Below, one piece after another: positions 1 through 13,700 of a stretch of DNA of 64,000 nt. This DNA comes from Gonatopus flavifemur. Taxonomy: Eukaryota > Arthropoda > Insecta > Hymenoptera > Dryinidae. The DNA is taken from assembly GCA_018340375.1 (NCBI GenBank), contig JAFFJZ010000007.1, forward strand, positions 29,486,001 to 29,550,000, read 5' to 3'. The first letter of the stretch is position 1. Each line of letters opens with the position of its first letter. Both the position numbers and the translations under genes were made by a program. The notes beneath the pieces were generated by a model that did no database searches, was not told where the DNA came from, and saw only the letters and a list, made by a program, of their open reading frames with translations.

Positions 1-194
1 ACTTGCGGGGGGCCCCCAAATTCTCCAGTACACCACTGTTTGGATGGTTAAAAATTAACTATGGTAGCTATTTTTTAGCTGTAGTAACAAAATTTACGCT
101 ATAGTAGCTAAAAGTCAGCTGTCACAGCAATATTTTTGGCTATCCAATCTCAAATACACGAAATACCTACTGTAGTGAATTGTTTTTCTCTGTG
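1..194. mobile_element. AGCT-type MITE, cut by the window edge
   Basis: The interior alternates tagct/agcta words in both orientations (e.g. AGCTATTTTTTAGCTG, TAGTAGCTAAAAGTCAGCTG). It runs to a right end reading TTTTTCTCTGTG followed by TA. The same architecture recurs near 26.1, 27.8, 35.1, 41.3, 45.9, 47.5, 49.0, 60.8 and 62.0 kb. The left boundary is unclear: TACACC at about 30 is a possible start. It is non-coding and non-autonomous. Confidence 0.6.
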
Positions 195-196
195 TA

Positions 197-1936
197 CTAA
201 ACTTATGAAATTGGCTACGAATGGTTGTCTTTCGATAACTATTTCGTACTGGTCCTAGTAGATGCTGGATCTGCATCTGCACAATTTTCGATGATTTTGG
301 ATGAAATTAAACGAAGTCCCAATGCATTTCAAGGAAAGATTGAATTAATTTTATAGTTCTGATTTACGATGAGTATCTCAACGAAATGCATCTCTTCCAG
401 TTATCATATCACGCTGTTGAAATTTCATTCCAATTCTAATCCAAGCTTTATTCATTTGTAACACAACAGAATAACTGACCGATGCACTCTTCAGACAGAG
501 AGAAATATGGAAAAATATTACATTTTCTCACGTGAAATATATTTGAGAAAGAAGATAGTCGAAGTTTGCAAGAGCATTATTTATGACTCATGTTGTTCCC
601 AAGAGCGCATATGGCGCGACACAGTTCAATGAAAACGACCAAAAGTTCTCACTCTAACTGGTGACACGAAAAAGGTATTGGACTTGGTTTTGGTATTGGT
701 ATGAAGATACAAACTGCTGCAAAACAGAGTGATATTAACTACCACACAATTTTCCGCTACATCAGTGGAGAACATTCTATTTTGATGAAATCCCCCCTAG
801 ATGTACAGTACGGATCAAGAAGCTATTTGTCTCGATTATATGTTGTAAAGATTAAACCTAGGATATGAACTGGCCAGGGAATGAATTCTTACGGTCGACT
901 TGATAGCCGAGTGTTGAACGTTACTTAAAAATGAGAATACGAATCGATCGTCGGTGAAGATTAGAATAAAAGTGGTTTTATAAAGTACAATCGATGCGCA
1001 AACAATTTTATTTATTCAAGGCAATTAAAATTCTGATAACGTGATAATAGCGGATAGGTATAAATTCCCTCACTTTCGGTAACACGAAGATAGCTTGAGT
1101 TATCGCAAGGGTTTTTACTTTGTCACAAAGTACATAGTTTCAACTGCAAGAACTTATGTGGAGTGTCTTGTGAATTACTACAAAAACTTTTCGTAAATGG
1201 GTATAAATTTGTCTTGAATGGAGACACCGGTTTTTATAAGAACACGTATACGTGGAGAAAAAAATGAAGAATTTCGTTGTATTCGCTGTATTAATTCTGA
1301 TTTTGAACATTCATCGTTTTTTCCAATGAATAAGGTTTTCGTATTCACTCATTATCCGTTCAAAATGTTACAAGATCGATGTTGGATTTGCGTGATAAGC
1401 GATAACAACTTTTTTTCTCTATTCTTTATTCCTTTTTTTTCAATGAGAAAATTTGACCCTCTCGATGCTGGCCTCGGGGGATAAATTTACAAAAAGCGGG
1501 GCGATTTCAAGTATCATTTACAACATGGGATTGCTGACCAAAAACTGTCCTGTGTAATCCAGGGTGCTAACCTTGATACATACAGATATATACAAAAGAA
1601 TATATCTTGTTCTTTATACCTACCATATAAATATATTCTTGATCCGTAAGAACTTTCTTCAAATCAAGAATATATTTTCCCAGGAACCAATCAAATTTTT
1701 CTTCCCGCATATACTCCTGATTTGAATACAAATTTGTATTTGAAATATTCATTGTGAGGAGAGAGGACAAAACATTCATAAATTTCGTCTGGTCGATTAA
1801 TTGCAGTTCATTCAAGTAATTGAATAATTACATGAGATCTTCGTTCGTTTTGAGTCTTAATTTGTCAAACGAAAAAAGTCAAGGTTACAAGTTTTAACAT
1901 ATTAGTAATGAGTAAACAATCTTATTCACTGGAAAT
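197..1936. other. No recognisable gene
   Basis: The sequence is AT-rich with only short chance reading frames (longest about 88 codons at 1218-1484, rich in F, I, N and K). I see no recognisable domain, tRNA or strong repeat structure. Confidence 0.6.
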
Positions 1937-1960
1937 GTTTGTTTGTTTGTTTGTTTGTTT
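1937..1960 (+). repeat. (GTTT)6 microsatellite
   Basis: There are six uninterrupted GTTT units. Confidence 0.9.
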
Positions 1961-2122
1961 TCTCAAATATAGCTGCTGCTAATTGCAGGATACATTGTAC
2001 TTCCCAACTTGTACCGTATAAATTCATGAAATCAATTCGAAATGCAAAGATTCAAAACTTTGCTCATTATCTGATTTTTAATCAAGATATTGGATTTCAG
2101 ATTCTCTCAATAATTCCGCCAC

Positions 2123-2586
2123 GGGGCTGTAAATTAGGTAATTCACAAATAACGCAATTAACCATTAGAATTTAATTTTTAATTCAATTTTTCTCAATTA
2201 ACAATAAAAATTGAATTCCTCGTTGGAATCTGTCTAAATGAATAATAAAATGCAATTCTTAATTGAAATTGTTTTGAATTAACAAATGAATTGATTTGGT
2301 TCAAAATCAAGCAATGATTTATTAATTTTTCCAATGTGTTTTGTTTTTTCTTGATTAACAAATATAAAAGGAAAAAACCCGAGAAAATCGATAAATCGTG
2401 GCTTGATTTCGAATCAATCGAATTTATTTGTTAATTGAGGAGAATTTTAATTGTTAATCGAGGGGAATTTTTAATTGAGAATTAAATTTAATCCTCAATT
2501 GAATCAAATTTCACATGAGAATTGGATTTTAATTGTCCATTAAACGTCAATTCAATTTAATTACAAATGAATTACTTCGAACCCTG
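2123..2586. mobile_element. AATT-rich palindromic MITE, possibly hAT-like
   Basis: The ends are degenerate inverted repeats: GGGGCTGTAAATTAGGTAAT on the left against the complement of ATTACTTCGAACCCTGC on the right. The interior is made of complementary runs of AATTNAATT and TTAATTG words and would fold on itself. The flanks tccgccac and tccaccgc match at 6 of 8 bases, which hints at an 8-bp hAT-type target duplication. The exact ends are uncertain. Confidence 0.5.
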
Positions 2587-2794
2587 CTCCACCGCATTGA
2601 TCCCGAAAAATTCAAGACAGAATAAAAATGTCATGAAAAAAATATGAAGCTAAAATTGCCAGAGATTTGTATTTCTAAAATTTGTATTGAGGATTCAAGC
2701 TCCTGAATAGTTTAGTGGAATTCTACTTAATGAATTTATTATATAAACAGGACTTGAATAACATTCAATCAAAAGTTACAACAATTGATTGCTA

Positions 2795-3170
2795 CACGGA
2801 GAAAAATGCAGGTCAAACATATAGTAATTTTCAGCAAAAATTTGAGAATATTTCTTAAAATCTGAGAATATTTCTCGAATTTGTAATAAAGATGAAACGG
2901 TTCACATTTTTCTGGAATTTTATTTGAGAACACTGACAAATTATCCATATTTAAGCTAACCAAAATTTTATGTGCAACTTTTGGAAAGTTCATGTGTTTC
3001 TACTGTTTGTTAAGTATTGATAATTTCTCAGTGTTTTTCAAATAAAATTCCAGAAAAATGTGAACCGTTTTATTTTTATCACAAATTTGAGAAGTATTAT
3101 CAGATTTTAAGAGATATTCTCAAATTTTTATCCAAATTTACTATATTTTTGACTTGCGTTTTTCTCCGTG
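2795..3170. mobile_element. Palindromic MITE, family A, TA-flanked
   Basis: The 376-bp element starts CACGGAGAAAAATGCAGGTC and ends GACTTGCGTTTTTCTCCGTG, with TA on both sides. The two halves are complementary almost throughout; for example, 'cggttcacatttttctgg' in the left half pairs with the matching stretch in the right half. The same interior words (a tatagtaat stretch near the end, caatacttaa near the middle) recur at 10530-10785 and 34541-35047. It carries no gene. Confidence 0.85.
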
Positions 3171-3172
3171 TA

Positions 3173-6100
3173 GCTTCACAGCTGCTAGTTTCAGCGTTTC
3201 ATATTAAATATCAACTATATCCTGATAGTATAATTCTTTGAATTCTGTCTCCAATTCCTTCTAGATACTTTATAAATAATCCCTGTTTATTTGACAGTAA
3301 TTTATTTGTGAAATGATCGACGTACAAAATGTGTAAGGAAAATTCCACTTCATTTAGTTTCGATAGAAAAAGAAGTTCCTTCTGGAAAACTGTATTAACA
3401 ATTTAATTTCCACCAAATGAAATTCACGAAGTTTCTTTCAACTGCATGTTGCAACAAATTTACCCTTTGGGCGAGGATGAGCTTCTGTTTTCATATTTTA
3501 TTATACACAAACAACTTTCATTAAGAGTCGATTATTCGCCAAATCTAAGAGGATAGAAACTTTGTAGAAAGTTTGAACATTTTCTTGGTGGAGTTTCAAA
3601 AATTTTTGTGAGACGAGACAACTTTCGTAGATCCACGAATATCCTTATTTCGAAGTTTACAAGAGTTCTCTAAACGTTTTTTTTTTAGTAGTTTTCAAAT
3701 TTTTAACTCGATTGGATGCTTGAAATTATTATTCCACGTTTCAAATTATTATTTCGACGTTATATTGTATTCCCTTCAAACTGAATATACCTTTTGGGAT
3801 ATTATTTATCGGATGTGCGTGGCATAATGTCGCATAAAATATCGAAAATCAAAGCTTCTACAAAATGAATTGTTCTATATAAATTAGAGTTTGATGCTGT
3901 TTATTTAATGTGTATTTATTTAAAGATAATAAACGTATTTGTTTCAAGCTTCTCTCTGTTTGATTGTTAATGAGTTAAATTGAATATTCAAAAACACATC
4001 ATTTATCACAAGTATGAATCAATTATTCAAGCAGTTCCGGCGAATGAAATATTAATTTGTGGCAATGATAGCTTCATAACGGTTGATAAGTTTGTTTTAC
4101 ATAATTCTGGCGAAAGCAAATTCCTGAGAATTTCATTACAAACACCAAAGGTTTAGGTTCTTCTTATCCTTCGTTTCAGAAAAATATCGAGAATAATTTG
4201 ATAAAGTTCGGAAATGATGTTGAAATCACATCTTTGCACTCATCTTGAACGCTAAAAGGCTGCTGTGAGAAGCAATAGAAAGAGAATATGAATGAAATAT
4301 AACGGGAATGAGAGCTTTCTACCATCACAATTAGTCTCCATCGTTTATGATAAATACAAATAACGATATGGTACACAATAGCTCGATCAAAGATATTTCT
4401 TTGGTCTTTCATACGTATGAAGCAAAGATAATAGAACAGAGAAGAGCGTATGAAAGATATATGAAAACAAACAAAAAAGAAACAATGCAACGAGACAAGA
4501 ATAGCATCGTGAACAGAAAAAAAGGATATACTTTTGACATATTATTAAAAGCAAATAGTTATATTCGTGAATAATGTGTCAAGCATTTTGTCCTTTAATT
4601 CATTCCAAATTCATATCGAGGGAACACAATTCAATCATACTCAAGCAAATATTTTAAATAAAATTTGAATGAAGTGGAAAGAAAACTCATTGCCCAAACA
4701 CTTCATAAAGATTACTCTAAAATAATTGAGAAGAAGAAGAAAAAGAAGAAAAAAGTAGAGACGAATTAACGTTATTTCTACCGGTTTTTCCTCCGACTGA
4801 GGAGATATCGTGATATCCGATTACCTGAATCCTTACCGAATTTGCGATTGTAGACCCAACAGTTGGTTATCCAACTTATGGACCGGTTTCAAACTCGGAT
4901 CGTGCATACGTGGTATAAGGGTGCAGGCACTCGAATATACAAATATCAGTCTTTAAATATGTAAACGGAGCTAAGTTTAGGTAAATAAGTTTGTAGCCTT
5001 ATGGCTTCCGAGGAACATGAAATTTGAAACAGGCTCGACGTTATTATTATCCTCCACATTCCGCTTGGTGTGTTTATTCGTGCGTTTTAATTGACGTCAA
5101 GATTTATTAACGATATTTGAATTAATTAAAAATAACTTACCGACAAATGTAAGCTGGAATTTTCGTTATGTTTGAGTAACGTGTGAAAATATTGAATCGA
5201 GTAAAGAATTTATATTTATCGAATTATATTATTCTGTGTGATTTATATTCCGTAGGTATGACCGGGAAACGCAATTATAAAGGATGAACAAAAGAATGGA
5301 GTGGCGACAGAAACAAATTGTGATTGCGCCATTGGAAATTACATCAAAGTTTCAAATTTATCAAAGAAAATATCTATATTTGTCTTTCCATTGTTCAACG
5401 AGGTCATTAATTCAGTTCGTGGATGTGGAAAAGGGGTTACCCATACACATCCAACGAAGATATCGACTCGAGTCTTATAAAACTGATATTGTGAGAGGTC
5501 ATTGAAGAAGTGAAATATAAGAAATTGAAGTGCGGTGTTTCTTATCGGTACATCGAGGAAAGTTCACAAAGAACTCATAAAAACGGTGAAGGATGTGAGG
5601 ATGGTGGGTTCATTTTATTAACGAAGTGAAGAAACACAGAATTGTTTTCAAGTACTTATTTGGTAAATATATGAGAATAGTTCATTATTCAATCCAACTC
5701 TCATTTTCTTCCTTCGTTCACCTGGAAGGCAGGGGTAAGTTTTGTGATGAAGACGAAGAAATTGTTGGTTGTCGAAGAGTTTGAATTTTATTTCTATTAT
5801 ATTCGATGTATTCTCATTTATTTTGATATTCTATTTCTTTTATTTCTGGATTTATTACAGGATTATTTTGAATAGATATTATTGCAATCAACATTTTTTG
5901 CGGTATTCTAATTTATTAGAAGTATTGTCGTTTATTTGATGAATTTTTAAACACAATTGCAAAATTTTCAGTAGAATTGAATTCAGGTCAGAATATAGAT
6001 TATAAAAGAAATTTGATTGAATTATATAAGATTCGAATTGTGGATAATACTTGAAAATAATGAAAGTAGAAGTATTAAATTTTTCAATTTGCATGTATAT

Positions 6101-6619
6101 TCTAAAATACATACACATCGCCTGTCAATTTCATTCAAATCAATGGATTAAGTTGTTAGAAAGTGAAAATACTTGGAAGTCTTTCTAGAATGATATTCAA
6201 AATAGAATGAATAATGAGTTGTAATTGAATTTTCATCATCAAAATAATGATACTTCCAATTTTGGAGGTATAATATAAGAAAGTGAGAACGAATGCAAAA
6301 TCTCATCGTATGGGAATAATAATGAAACTTTAAACGTAGATTTTGATTTAATGTACTTCTTGTGGCAGGAATTGAATTATCGAATTCAATTTCTTAAAAT
6401 AAAATCAGATAGTCATATATATTGATTAGTGTTGAAAAATGATTCAAAAGTCATCATTAATAAAACGAAATGTGCTAAGAATTTTGTGATATCTAGTTTA
6501 TTTGATGAATGCATTGAATTTGGAAAATTATAAGTTGGAAATTCGAATTTAAGGGCAGGAAGGGGGTAGGGTTTTTTTGCACTCTCAAAAAATAGATTGT
6601 TCGAAATCGAATCGGTTGA
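3173..6619. other. No recognisable gene
   Basis: This is AT-rich sequence with a purine run (GAA/AAG units) at about 4731-4757. No reading frame exceeds about 105 codons. A donor-like AGGG|GTAAGTTT occurs at about 5733 (+), but it has no coding context. Confidence 0.55.
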
Positions 6620-7260
6620 GGACATCCAAGCTGCCGCAGGGACTGTACTCTATGGAGCTGACTCAAATCAATGACTCAGTGTAAGTTGAAAAAAAATGTT
6701 TCACTTCACTTTTTTTAGTTTTTAAAACTTGAAACGCATTTTTTCAGAACCACTCATTTTAAAGTTCGTGTTTACTACCATTTTAAAACTACTTGACCGA
6801 TTCATTTCAAATTTGGTCCACACGTTCTGCATATAAAATCCCTCCCCACCAACAGTGAGTTTTTGTATTTTTTTCCTCATTTAGGGGGTGTTTTTACTCA
6901 CAAAAGGGCGGAATTTTTCGTTAGAAATAGCACTTGAAAAAAATTTTACTCTGATCAAATCCAAATGGTTTTTTGATTTCAGATTATTTTCAACTGAAAT
7001 ACAGTGAACACGGCAAATCGTCGTTTTTCAAAGGCGCTCTGGGGGAAGCTGTGTCACCGGCTTGTTTGTGAACATTTTTGCATTCAAATTCTACAGAATA
7101 TTCCTAAAACCATGCTTAATAATGTACAAAAGGTTTTGATAAACTTACTCCGACCATTTTCCTAAAAAAGATTCGTAAGAAAGTGTATTTTTTCTCGCTG
7201 CGAACCTTACCCCCCCCCCCCCCCCTTGAATATTGATTTTTCATATTTGGAGGGATAATC
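6620..7260. repeat. Probable dispersed repeat block ending in a C16 run
   Basis: The block differs in texture from its flanks. It has long T runs, several short G/C-rich knots, and an uninterrupted run of 16 C at 7210-7225. A passage near 6790-6850 (ttcaaatttggtccacac, then a ctgcatataaaat stretch) resembles sequence seen in arthropod dispersed repeats, but this is recalled from general experience and was not searched. No termini were found. Confidence 0.3.
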
Positions 7261-8106
7261 TTGGTAATAAATTTGATATTAAATTCATTAGTATGAATTA
7301 AAATGGAAATAAAATTGGAAATAAAAATTATATCCTTTTAAAAAGAATATTGTAATTCAAATAAGTTTTGATAATTGCAATTTTCCATTAAAGTATTGAT
7401 GTAAATAAGAATGATTGATAAATAATGATATGTGTGACAAAATTTGATGGGCAAATTGGGGAAATTTCTCATAGAAAATATGTCTCTTCGTCTGAATTAA
7501 GAAACCATGAATTCAAATTCGAATAACTGCAGTGACTTGATTGTACAAAAGTAGCATGATCATTTGTTTTTTAATTAGAAAATAGTATGAATGAAAGCCG
7601 GAGAAAATCCCATGTCAGGTCTACATTGGTACGAGAACATTGGTTGTTAATTTGACTAACCGTTCACATCAATGCAATTTGTATCAAATTGAAATCGTTA
7701 CCAATATTGTATATACATTGTTTCTAGAGCAAATCAGAGTAGTGTTACATGATCTTCCGTTTCGTCGATTGATTCATTCATTCACAAGACAAATTCAGTT
7801 GATCTGAACACAAAGTGGAGCACGCTAGGAGTTTGATTTCCCTCATTTTCAATGCAAATCGGTTCATGAAAATCAATTTTTTTGGCTGTACGATTTATCG
7901 GAAAAATCGGATTTGACATTACGATTCTACGATTTTTTCCCAAAAATCACTTTCCTCCTCCAGATCGTTCGTCTCTAGCTTGCGCTAGCGACAAATTAGC
8001 CAATTCATCAAATATTCACGAAGAACTTGAAAGTCTACAGTTTTCCTGCTAATTCGTCAATGCTTGGAGCATTTCTGCTAGGGAGGACAATTACAACGCA
8101 TCTACG
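7261..8106. other. No recognisable feature
   Basis: This is AT-rich sequence without a coding frame or inverted-repeat ends. Confidence 0.55.
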
Positions 8107-8110
8107 TTAA

Positions 8111-9110
8111 CCCATTCACGCCCAAGCGCCTCGATTTTGTGTCGACTTTTCGACGCGATTATTTTTAATGTTATCGTCTTTGAAAAAATTCAGTTTTCAC
8201 ATATTTTGGCGTGAAATTTTATGCTCTTTCAGGATCCGTGGTCGAAATTATGATTAGACTTCTAGGAAAAGAGATATGGCCGATTTAAACTCAAAAAAAC
8301 GTGAAAATTGAAAAAAAAAATTTTTCTTGATTTTTTTTCATAATGTTATTGCCAATAATTTGTGCTCTAATTATAGACAAAGGTGGACAAAATGCTTCAG
8401 GTTTAAGAGGAGATTTTTGTTATCGAAGTGAAATCGCTTTTTTTTACAAAATGGCGGCAATAATGTAAAAATTTCATGAAAAACATTACTTATTTTTTTT
8501 CTCGAGAACTATGGACTTAATCAACAAATTCAAAAGAACAAAAATGTCTTATAATTAGTCAAGGAATACTCAAAAATTTTTTCAAATATTTTCGACACGT
8601 TTTTGAAAAATCAGATTTCCCGAATTTTCAAAAAATTCTAAATAAATTTGTGACCGTTCCTTGACTGATTCTAAGACATTTTTGTCCCCATAAACTTTTC
8701 GATACAATCTAGTTTTCGAGAAAAAAAATAAGTAATGTTTTTCATGAAATTTTTACATTATTGCCGCCATTTTGTAAAAAAAAGCGATTTCACTTCGATA
8801 ACAAAAATCTCCTCTCAAACCTGAAGCATTTTGTCCACCTTTGTCCATAATTAGAGCACAAATTCTTGGCGATAACATTATGAAAAAAAATCAAGAAAAA
8901 TTTTTTTTTTCAATTTTCACGTTTTTTCGAGTTTAAATCAGCCATATCTCTTTTCCTAGGAGTCTAATCATAATTTTGACCACGGATCCTGAAAGAGCAT
9001 AAAATTTCACGCCAAAATATGTGAAAACTGAATTTTTTCAAAGACGATAACATTACAAATAATCGCGTCGAAAAGTTGACACAAAATCGAGGCGCTTGGG
9101 CGTTAATGGG
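8111..9110. mobile_element. 1000-bp near-perfect palindrome, piggyBac-like MITE
   Basis: The element is flanked on both sides by TTAA (8107-8110 and 9111-9114). It starts CCCATTCACGCCCAAGCGCC and ends with the complement, GGCGCTTGGGCGTTAATGGG. The TTAA target and terminal CCC are the hallmarks of the piggyBac superfamily. Each arm is about 465 bp (roughly 8111-8575 and 8645-9110) and nearly complementary, with few mismatches, around a spacer of about 70 bp. There is no open frame of note, so it must have moved with a transposase made elsewhere. A transcript across it would form a hairpin of more than 400 bp. Confidence 0.9.
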
Positions 9111-9114
9111 TTAA

Positions 9115-10529
9115 GTTCGTTTATAGCGCACACTCATTTTTTTTTATCAACATTTTATTTCGAATGTAAAAATTCTCTTATTCCCAATTCTGGGTGAATT
9201 TGTGCATGAAAACAATATTTGCACCCAAAATTGTGATCTTCTTTTGGTTATAAAAATTCACTGATGATTATTAAAAAAAAAAAAAAAACATTCATTCTCG
9301 TTTGCAGTCATTATTATCTGTAAAAACGGTTTTTCATGGCAATGATTAACATGTTAACGTTTAAAATAATCTAAAAATCATCGATTTCAAAATTCTTCAA
9401 CACAAAGCCTTTAATATCATCTAGTTCATTCCACATAATACGGCATTGTTCTCGGAATCGAAGAAATTGAGAACAAACGAGGAAAACATTATTCATTAGC
9501 ATATTATTTTTCTTTCCGTCCCAAATTTCAGTGAACGAAATATTATTTTAACAATAATCCACAAGGCGTAACCAATTTTCTACTCTCAAAATGAACTTTT
9601 CATATACGATACTAAAACGTTCTAGCGTATAAAAACACGTGTTCCATGTTTTACTATGCCATCTGATTAACACTATCCTCATAAATATTCATGATGATGA
9701 AGGATTTTTCCCCCTCAGGTATATTCACAAAGAGGTGGTCGATGAATGATTAAAATGCATCTTGAAGGGATAGGATACTATGATCGTTAACTTAGATTCC
9801 TAGTTTAGAAAGAGACACGATTATGTACAATAAAAATTGCTTTCGTCATCTATCAAAGTTTCAAAATATTATAATTTTCATCTCTTTGTTTTCAATTTTT
9901 CTCTCTCTCTTTCTTCTTTCGACCAATTAAAATATGACACCTGGATACGTTGAACGATCCATTGAATATTGAATTATACTTGATTCTGAATTTGAATTCA
10001 AGGTGTATACATTCATCGAAGCAGTATTGATAAATTACTGATTCGCAGAATCAGCGTACGAGTGCAAAATCCAATACTTTGTCTTCAGCATTTCCAACGC
10101 CAAAAGCATCCAATTATTTCTCCCGTCAATTGAAATTATATGACGTTGACTATACGTCTGACTATTCTTATCGTACTCTACTGATTTCACGCTTCAAATA
10201 AATATCTTTAATCGCTATTCTGTAATTTAGATACGCAATTTTATATGAGTCTATAATCTTTTAGATGTATAGATCCTTATATACGGGAATTCGAATATTC
10301 GCTTGATTACTCGGATATATGAATATGGTCCGGATATCCGGATACTTTCATTCATTTTCGCAATTGATAATAAAGTGAAGAAAATGATTCAATTACATCG
10401 GATTATCAGCTTATCCGAATATCTTGATATCCATATAATTCGGATCAACTCATCATTTATTTGATGTTTCAAATATTGATTTCAAAAATATTATTTCATT
10501 CCTCTTCATTTGGCATCGAAAAATTCCCA
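9115..10529. other. No recognisable gene
   Basis: This is AT-rich sequence with an A-run near 9270 and a CT-rich stretch at about 9900-9920. No coding signal was found. Confidence 0.55.
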
Positions 10530-10785
10530 CACGGAAAAAATTGCAGGTCGAAAATATAGTAATCTTTGATAAAAATTTAAGAATATTTCTGAAAATCTGT
10601 TCACATTTCTGTTAAATTTTATTTGAAAAACAATGAAAAATTATCAATACTCAACATGAAATTTCGCAATCTTATTGTTCACTTTCGGGGAATTCATATT
10701 ATTTTCTATTATTTGTTCAGTATTGATAATCTTTCATTGTTTTTATCGAAGATTACTATATTTTCGACCCGAATTTTCCTTCGTG
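10530..10785. mobile_element. Palindromic MITE, family A
   Basis: It starts CACGGAAAAAATTGCAGGTC and ends GACCCGAATTTTCCTTCGTG. The interior halves are complementary and share words with the 2795-3170 copy (tatagtaatc, tattgataat). The flanking dinucleotide is CA on both sides rather than TA, which could be a TA target with the same change on each side or a genuinely different target. Confidence 0.8.
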
Positions 10786-13700
10786 CAGACTTTCCCTGAC
10801 AATAGAATTCATTTCTTATATTTTTCCCATCGGAATGTTTTCGTAACACCCGAATGACGCTATCGTTTTTGTTCCGATCAATAACGAAAATCAACCGGCA
10901 GGATGCAATTCACGTCACAAGACGTAATTTTAGGAAGTTCTTCTTTCGTCCCGATACACAATCTCAACTCTTCCGTCACGGTTGTCGTAAGAAATACAGA
11001 TTTCCATTGAAATATCAAGTTTCCAGATTGGAGTAGTTTACCACTTTGTTACTAAACTATTCCACCACTTGACGCTTTTTATTATCTTGTCATAATTTTG
11101 TGAACTATCAACTACCGTTGTTTCGCGTCTTCACGATAAAAACGTCGTAGCATTTCGTACGTAGTTAGAGGCGAGTCACAATTGAATTCAACCGTATATA
11201 ACGTGATATGAAAGTATGTATGAATTCATTGAACTTTGAAAACCAGGGCATAGGCATAATCTTTATTCGAGTGTCCCTCCCGTACATTCACACGTCGTAT
11301 CCTATCTATACCAGTAGAAGTAAGATGACACTGGAGAGCAGGTGTCTTGCTTTTGAAGTTACGCGGACATTCACACGTGCACGTAGAGACATTGAGTTAA
11401 TAAAACTTGCGTTAGATTTGTGTGTAATGTACGTGCACTTACACGGCGCCACTTACCGCACCACAAAACTTAGATAAATGCAGTGGCTTTTATATATGCA
11501 TATATACACCCAACGACCTCTCTTCTCTCATATCGACAGCTCTTGGCTTACTTTTTCTCACTACTCCTGCTGCTGCTGCTGCTTTATGGTCTAGAATATG
11601 CTGGTTCTTTTTTTTCTTTTTTTTTTTTTTTTCAAAGACTCTTAATACTTGTTATATAATGCAAGCCGAGTGGATGGGCTCGAGCCATTATTCAATACTC
11701 TCTAAAGAATTCCAAAGTTACGAGTACATCTGGAAACGTGATTCAGAATGATATATAAAAAAAAATCAAATTTACAATTTCAAACTTAAACTCATGGAAA
11801 CATTTCGATTTTTCACTCTGTTTTGCGATCGATGATATTATTCACGTTATCTGTGCATATTTCTTGCGCCATTCGGAGACAGAAGGTTTTGGGGGTTTTG
11901 CTTTCAAGATTGGATTTGTCAATTCTTTATTTACAAGTAAAAAGCGTGAGTAGAATATTCAACGAATGTTGCACGTATATTAACCTCGAGGACTTTGAAA
12001 CTTGAGCATTTCCATCTTTCGAGAGAACATTTATGCTTTTAATGCGTTGAAAATTAATATTCATTGTTCTTTGATTGATTAATTATTATTCTTTCGTATG
12101 TATTTGGTACACACACATAAAACTTTTTACAGAGAAATATAAAATGGAGAGTGAATTCGTTTTCCTATGAACGCTCCGTGGAGTATCACATGACAAAAGA
12201 ATGATTTCGTCGAGTTTAAGTTACGTTCAAGATGAATTCATTAAAAACTTGTGAGGAATTAATTAGAAATTGGTGTAATGAATTCAGGGAAACTTTTCCA
12301 TGAATTTCTAATGATTTTATTCAAAATTCCAGTAGTTCTCGGTAAATGATATTCCATTCACACGGAAGAAATTATCCAATATTTGAATATATTTATGAAT
12401 ATAGAAATAATTACGTGTCATTTGGAAGAAGTTTGTTAACAACCGCAACGTTAGAAAATATAGTTACTTCTGTTCGAACAATCACTGAAAAAGTATAGAG
12501 AATGAGAAAGCAATTTCTGTGAGTCTCCATTCAATTTATTCTGAAAAATGGAAAATACTTGGAATAACGAATAGAATGAGAGAAAAATTCACGTACGTAA
12601 CATACATTTCGATACGAATTTGATAAGATTTGATATTGAAAATGTGGAGGGAATGAATTCTGAAATCGTTGATTATATTTGTTCAGTACACCCTTATTGT
12701 TTCGTGTTCCGAATAAATTTCCTGCGCATATTCATGCGCAGATAAATCTATTCTATTTTTGTTCAACGATCAACTTTAAAATTTCTCCGAAGAGATATGG
12801 GGTTTAAATGTTTTTCATACGAAATAGTACACCGCCTCATTTCTTCTTATTATAGCTTTCATCCTACACTTTATATCAGATGATAAAGAAGAGGAAAAAA
12901 CCCCAATTCTCATGTTGATTGCTACACAAAAATCTGTGAAGGTCATTATGTGACACTTCCAAACCATTCATCAGACGACTCCAATTCGAAAGGTCAGATA
13001 TCACTAAAAGACATAATATTTTTTCTCCCTGTTCCAGTTGTTTGCATTATACGTCTAGATATCGTAACATCGAGAAAACCATAAATCAAAATAATCTACG
13101 CATTGAGAGAAGCACTTGACTCGAAGAGAAATTTATTTAAAACAACTCTTGGGATTGAGAAAAAGTCTGTGCGGGGGTTTGTGAACCACACGTCACCTCA
13201 ATGCTCAATATTCTTCACATTACTGGGGATTAATCTTTAATAAACGTCGACAACAGTACAATATTCAATTAATCACTTGAAATTTTTCAAACTTATTCAT
13301 TCCACTCGATCCAGCAAAATGGAATTCATGGACAAACTGATGTTCCCAATTCAATAACAAAAATGTATACTTTCTCTTTGGTTGTATTTTTAATTCTTAG
13401 AATCTCGAGACAGAAATTCGACTCGAATCCCAAACAGAATTCATTTGTCCCTTGCAGCGATAGTTTGTTTCTTTCACGTGAGAATTTATTCGAATCAAAT
13501 ATTCCGTTCCTCTGGATATAAGCATGGAACTAAACTACCTCTATTTCGAGTACGCGAAAATGTTTCAACTTTCAACCAGCCAGTGCATCAAAAATTTGGC
13601 ACAGAAGTGGACAAGTTGAAACACCTATTCTGTTTTTTTTTTAAAGCGTGAATACATGTGTAACTTGGAAACTAAAACATAAAAGAATCCTGTTATTCAC

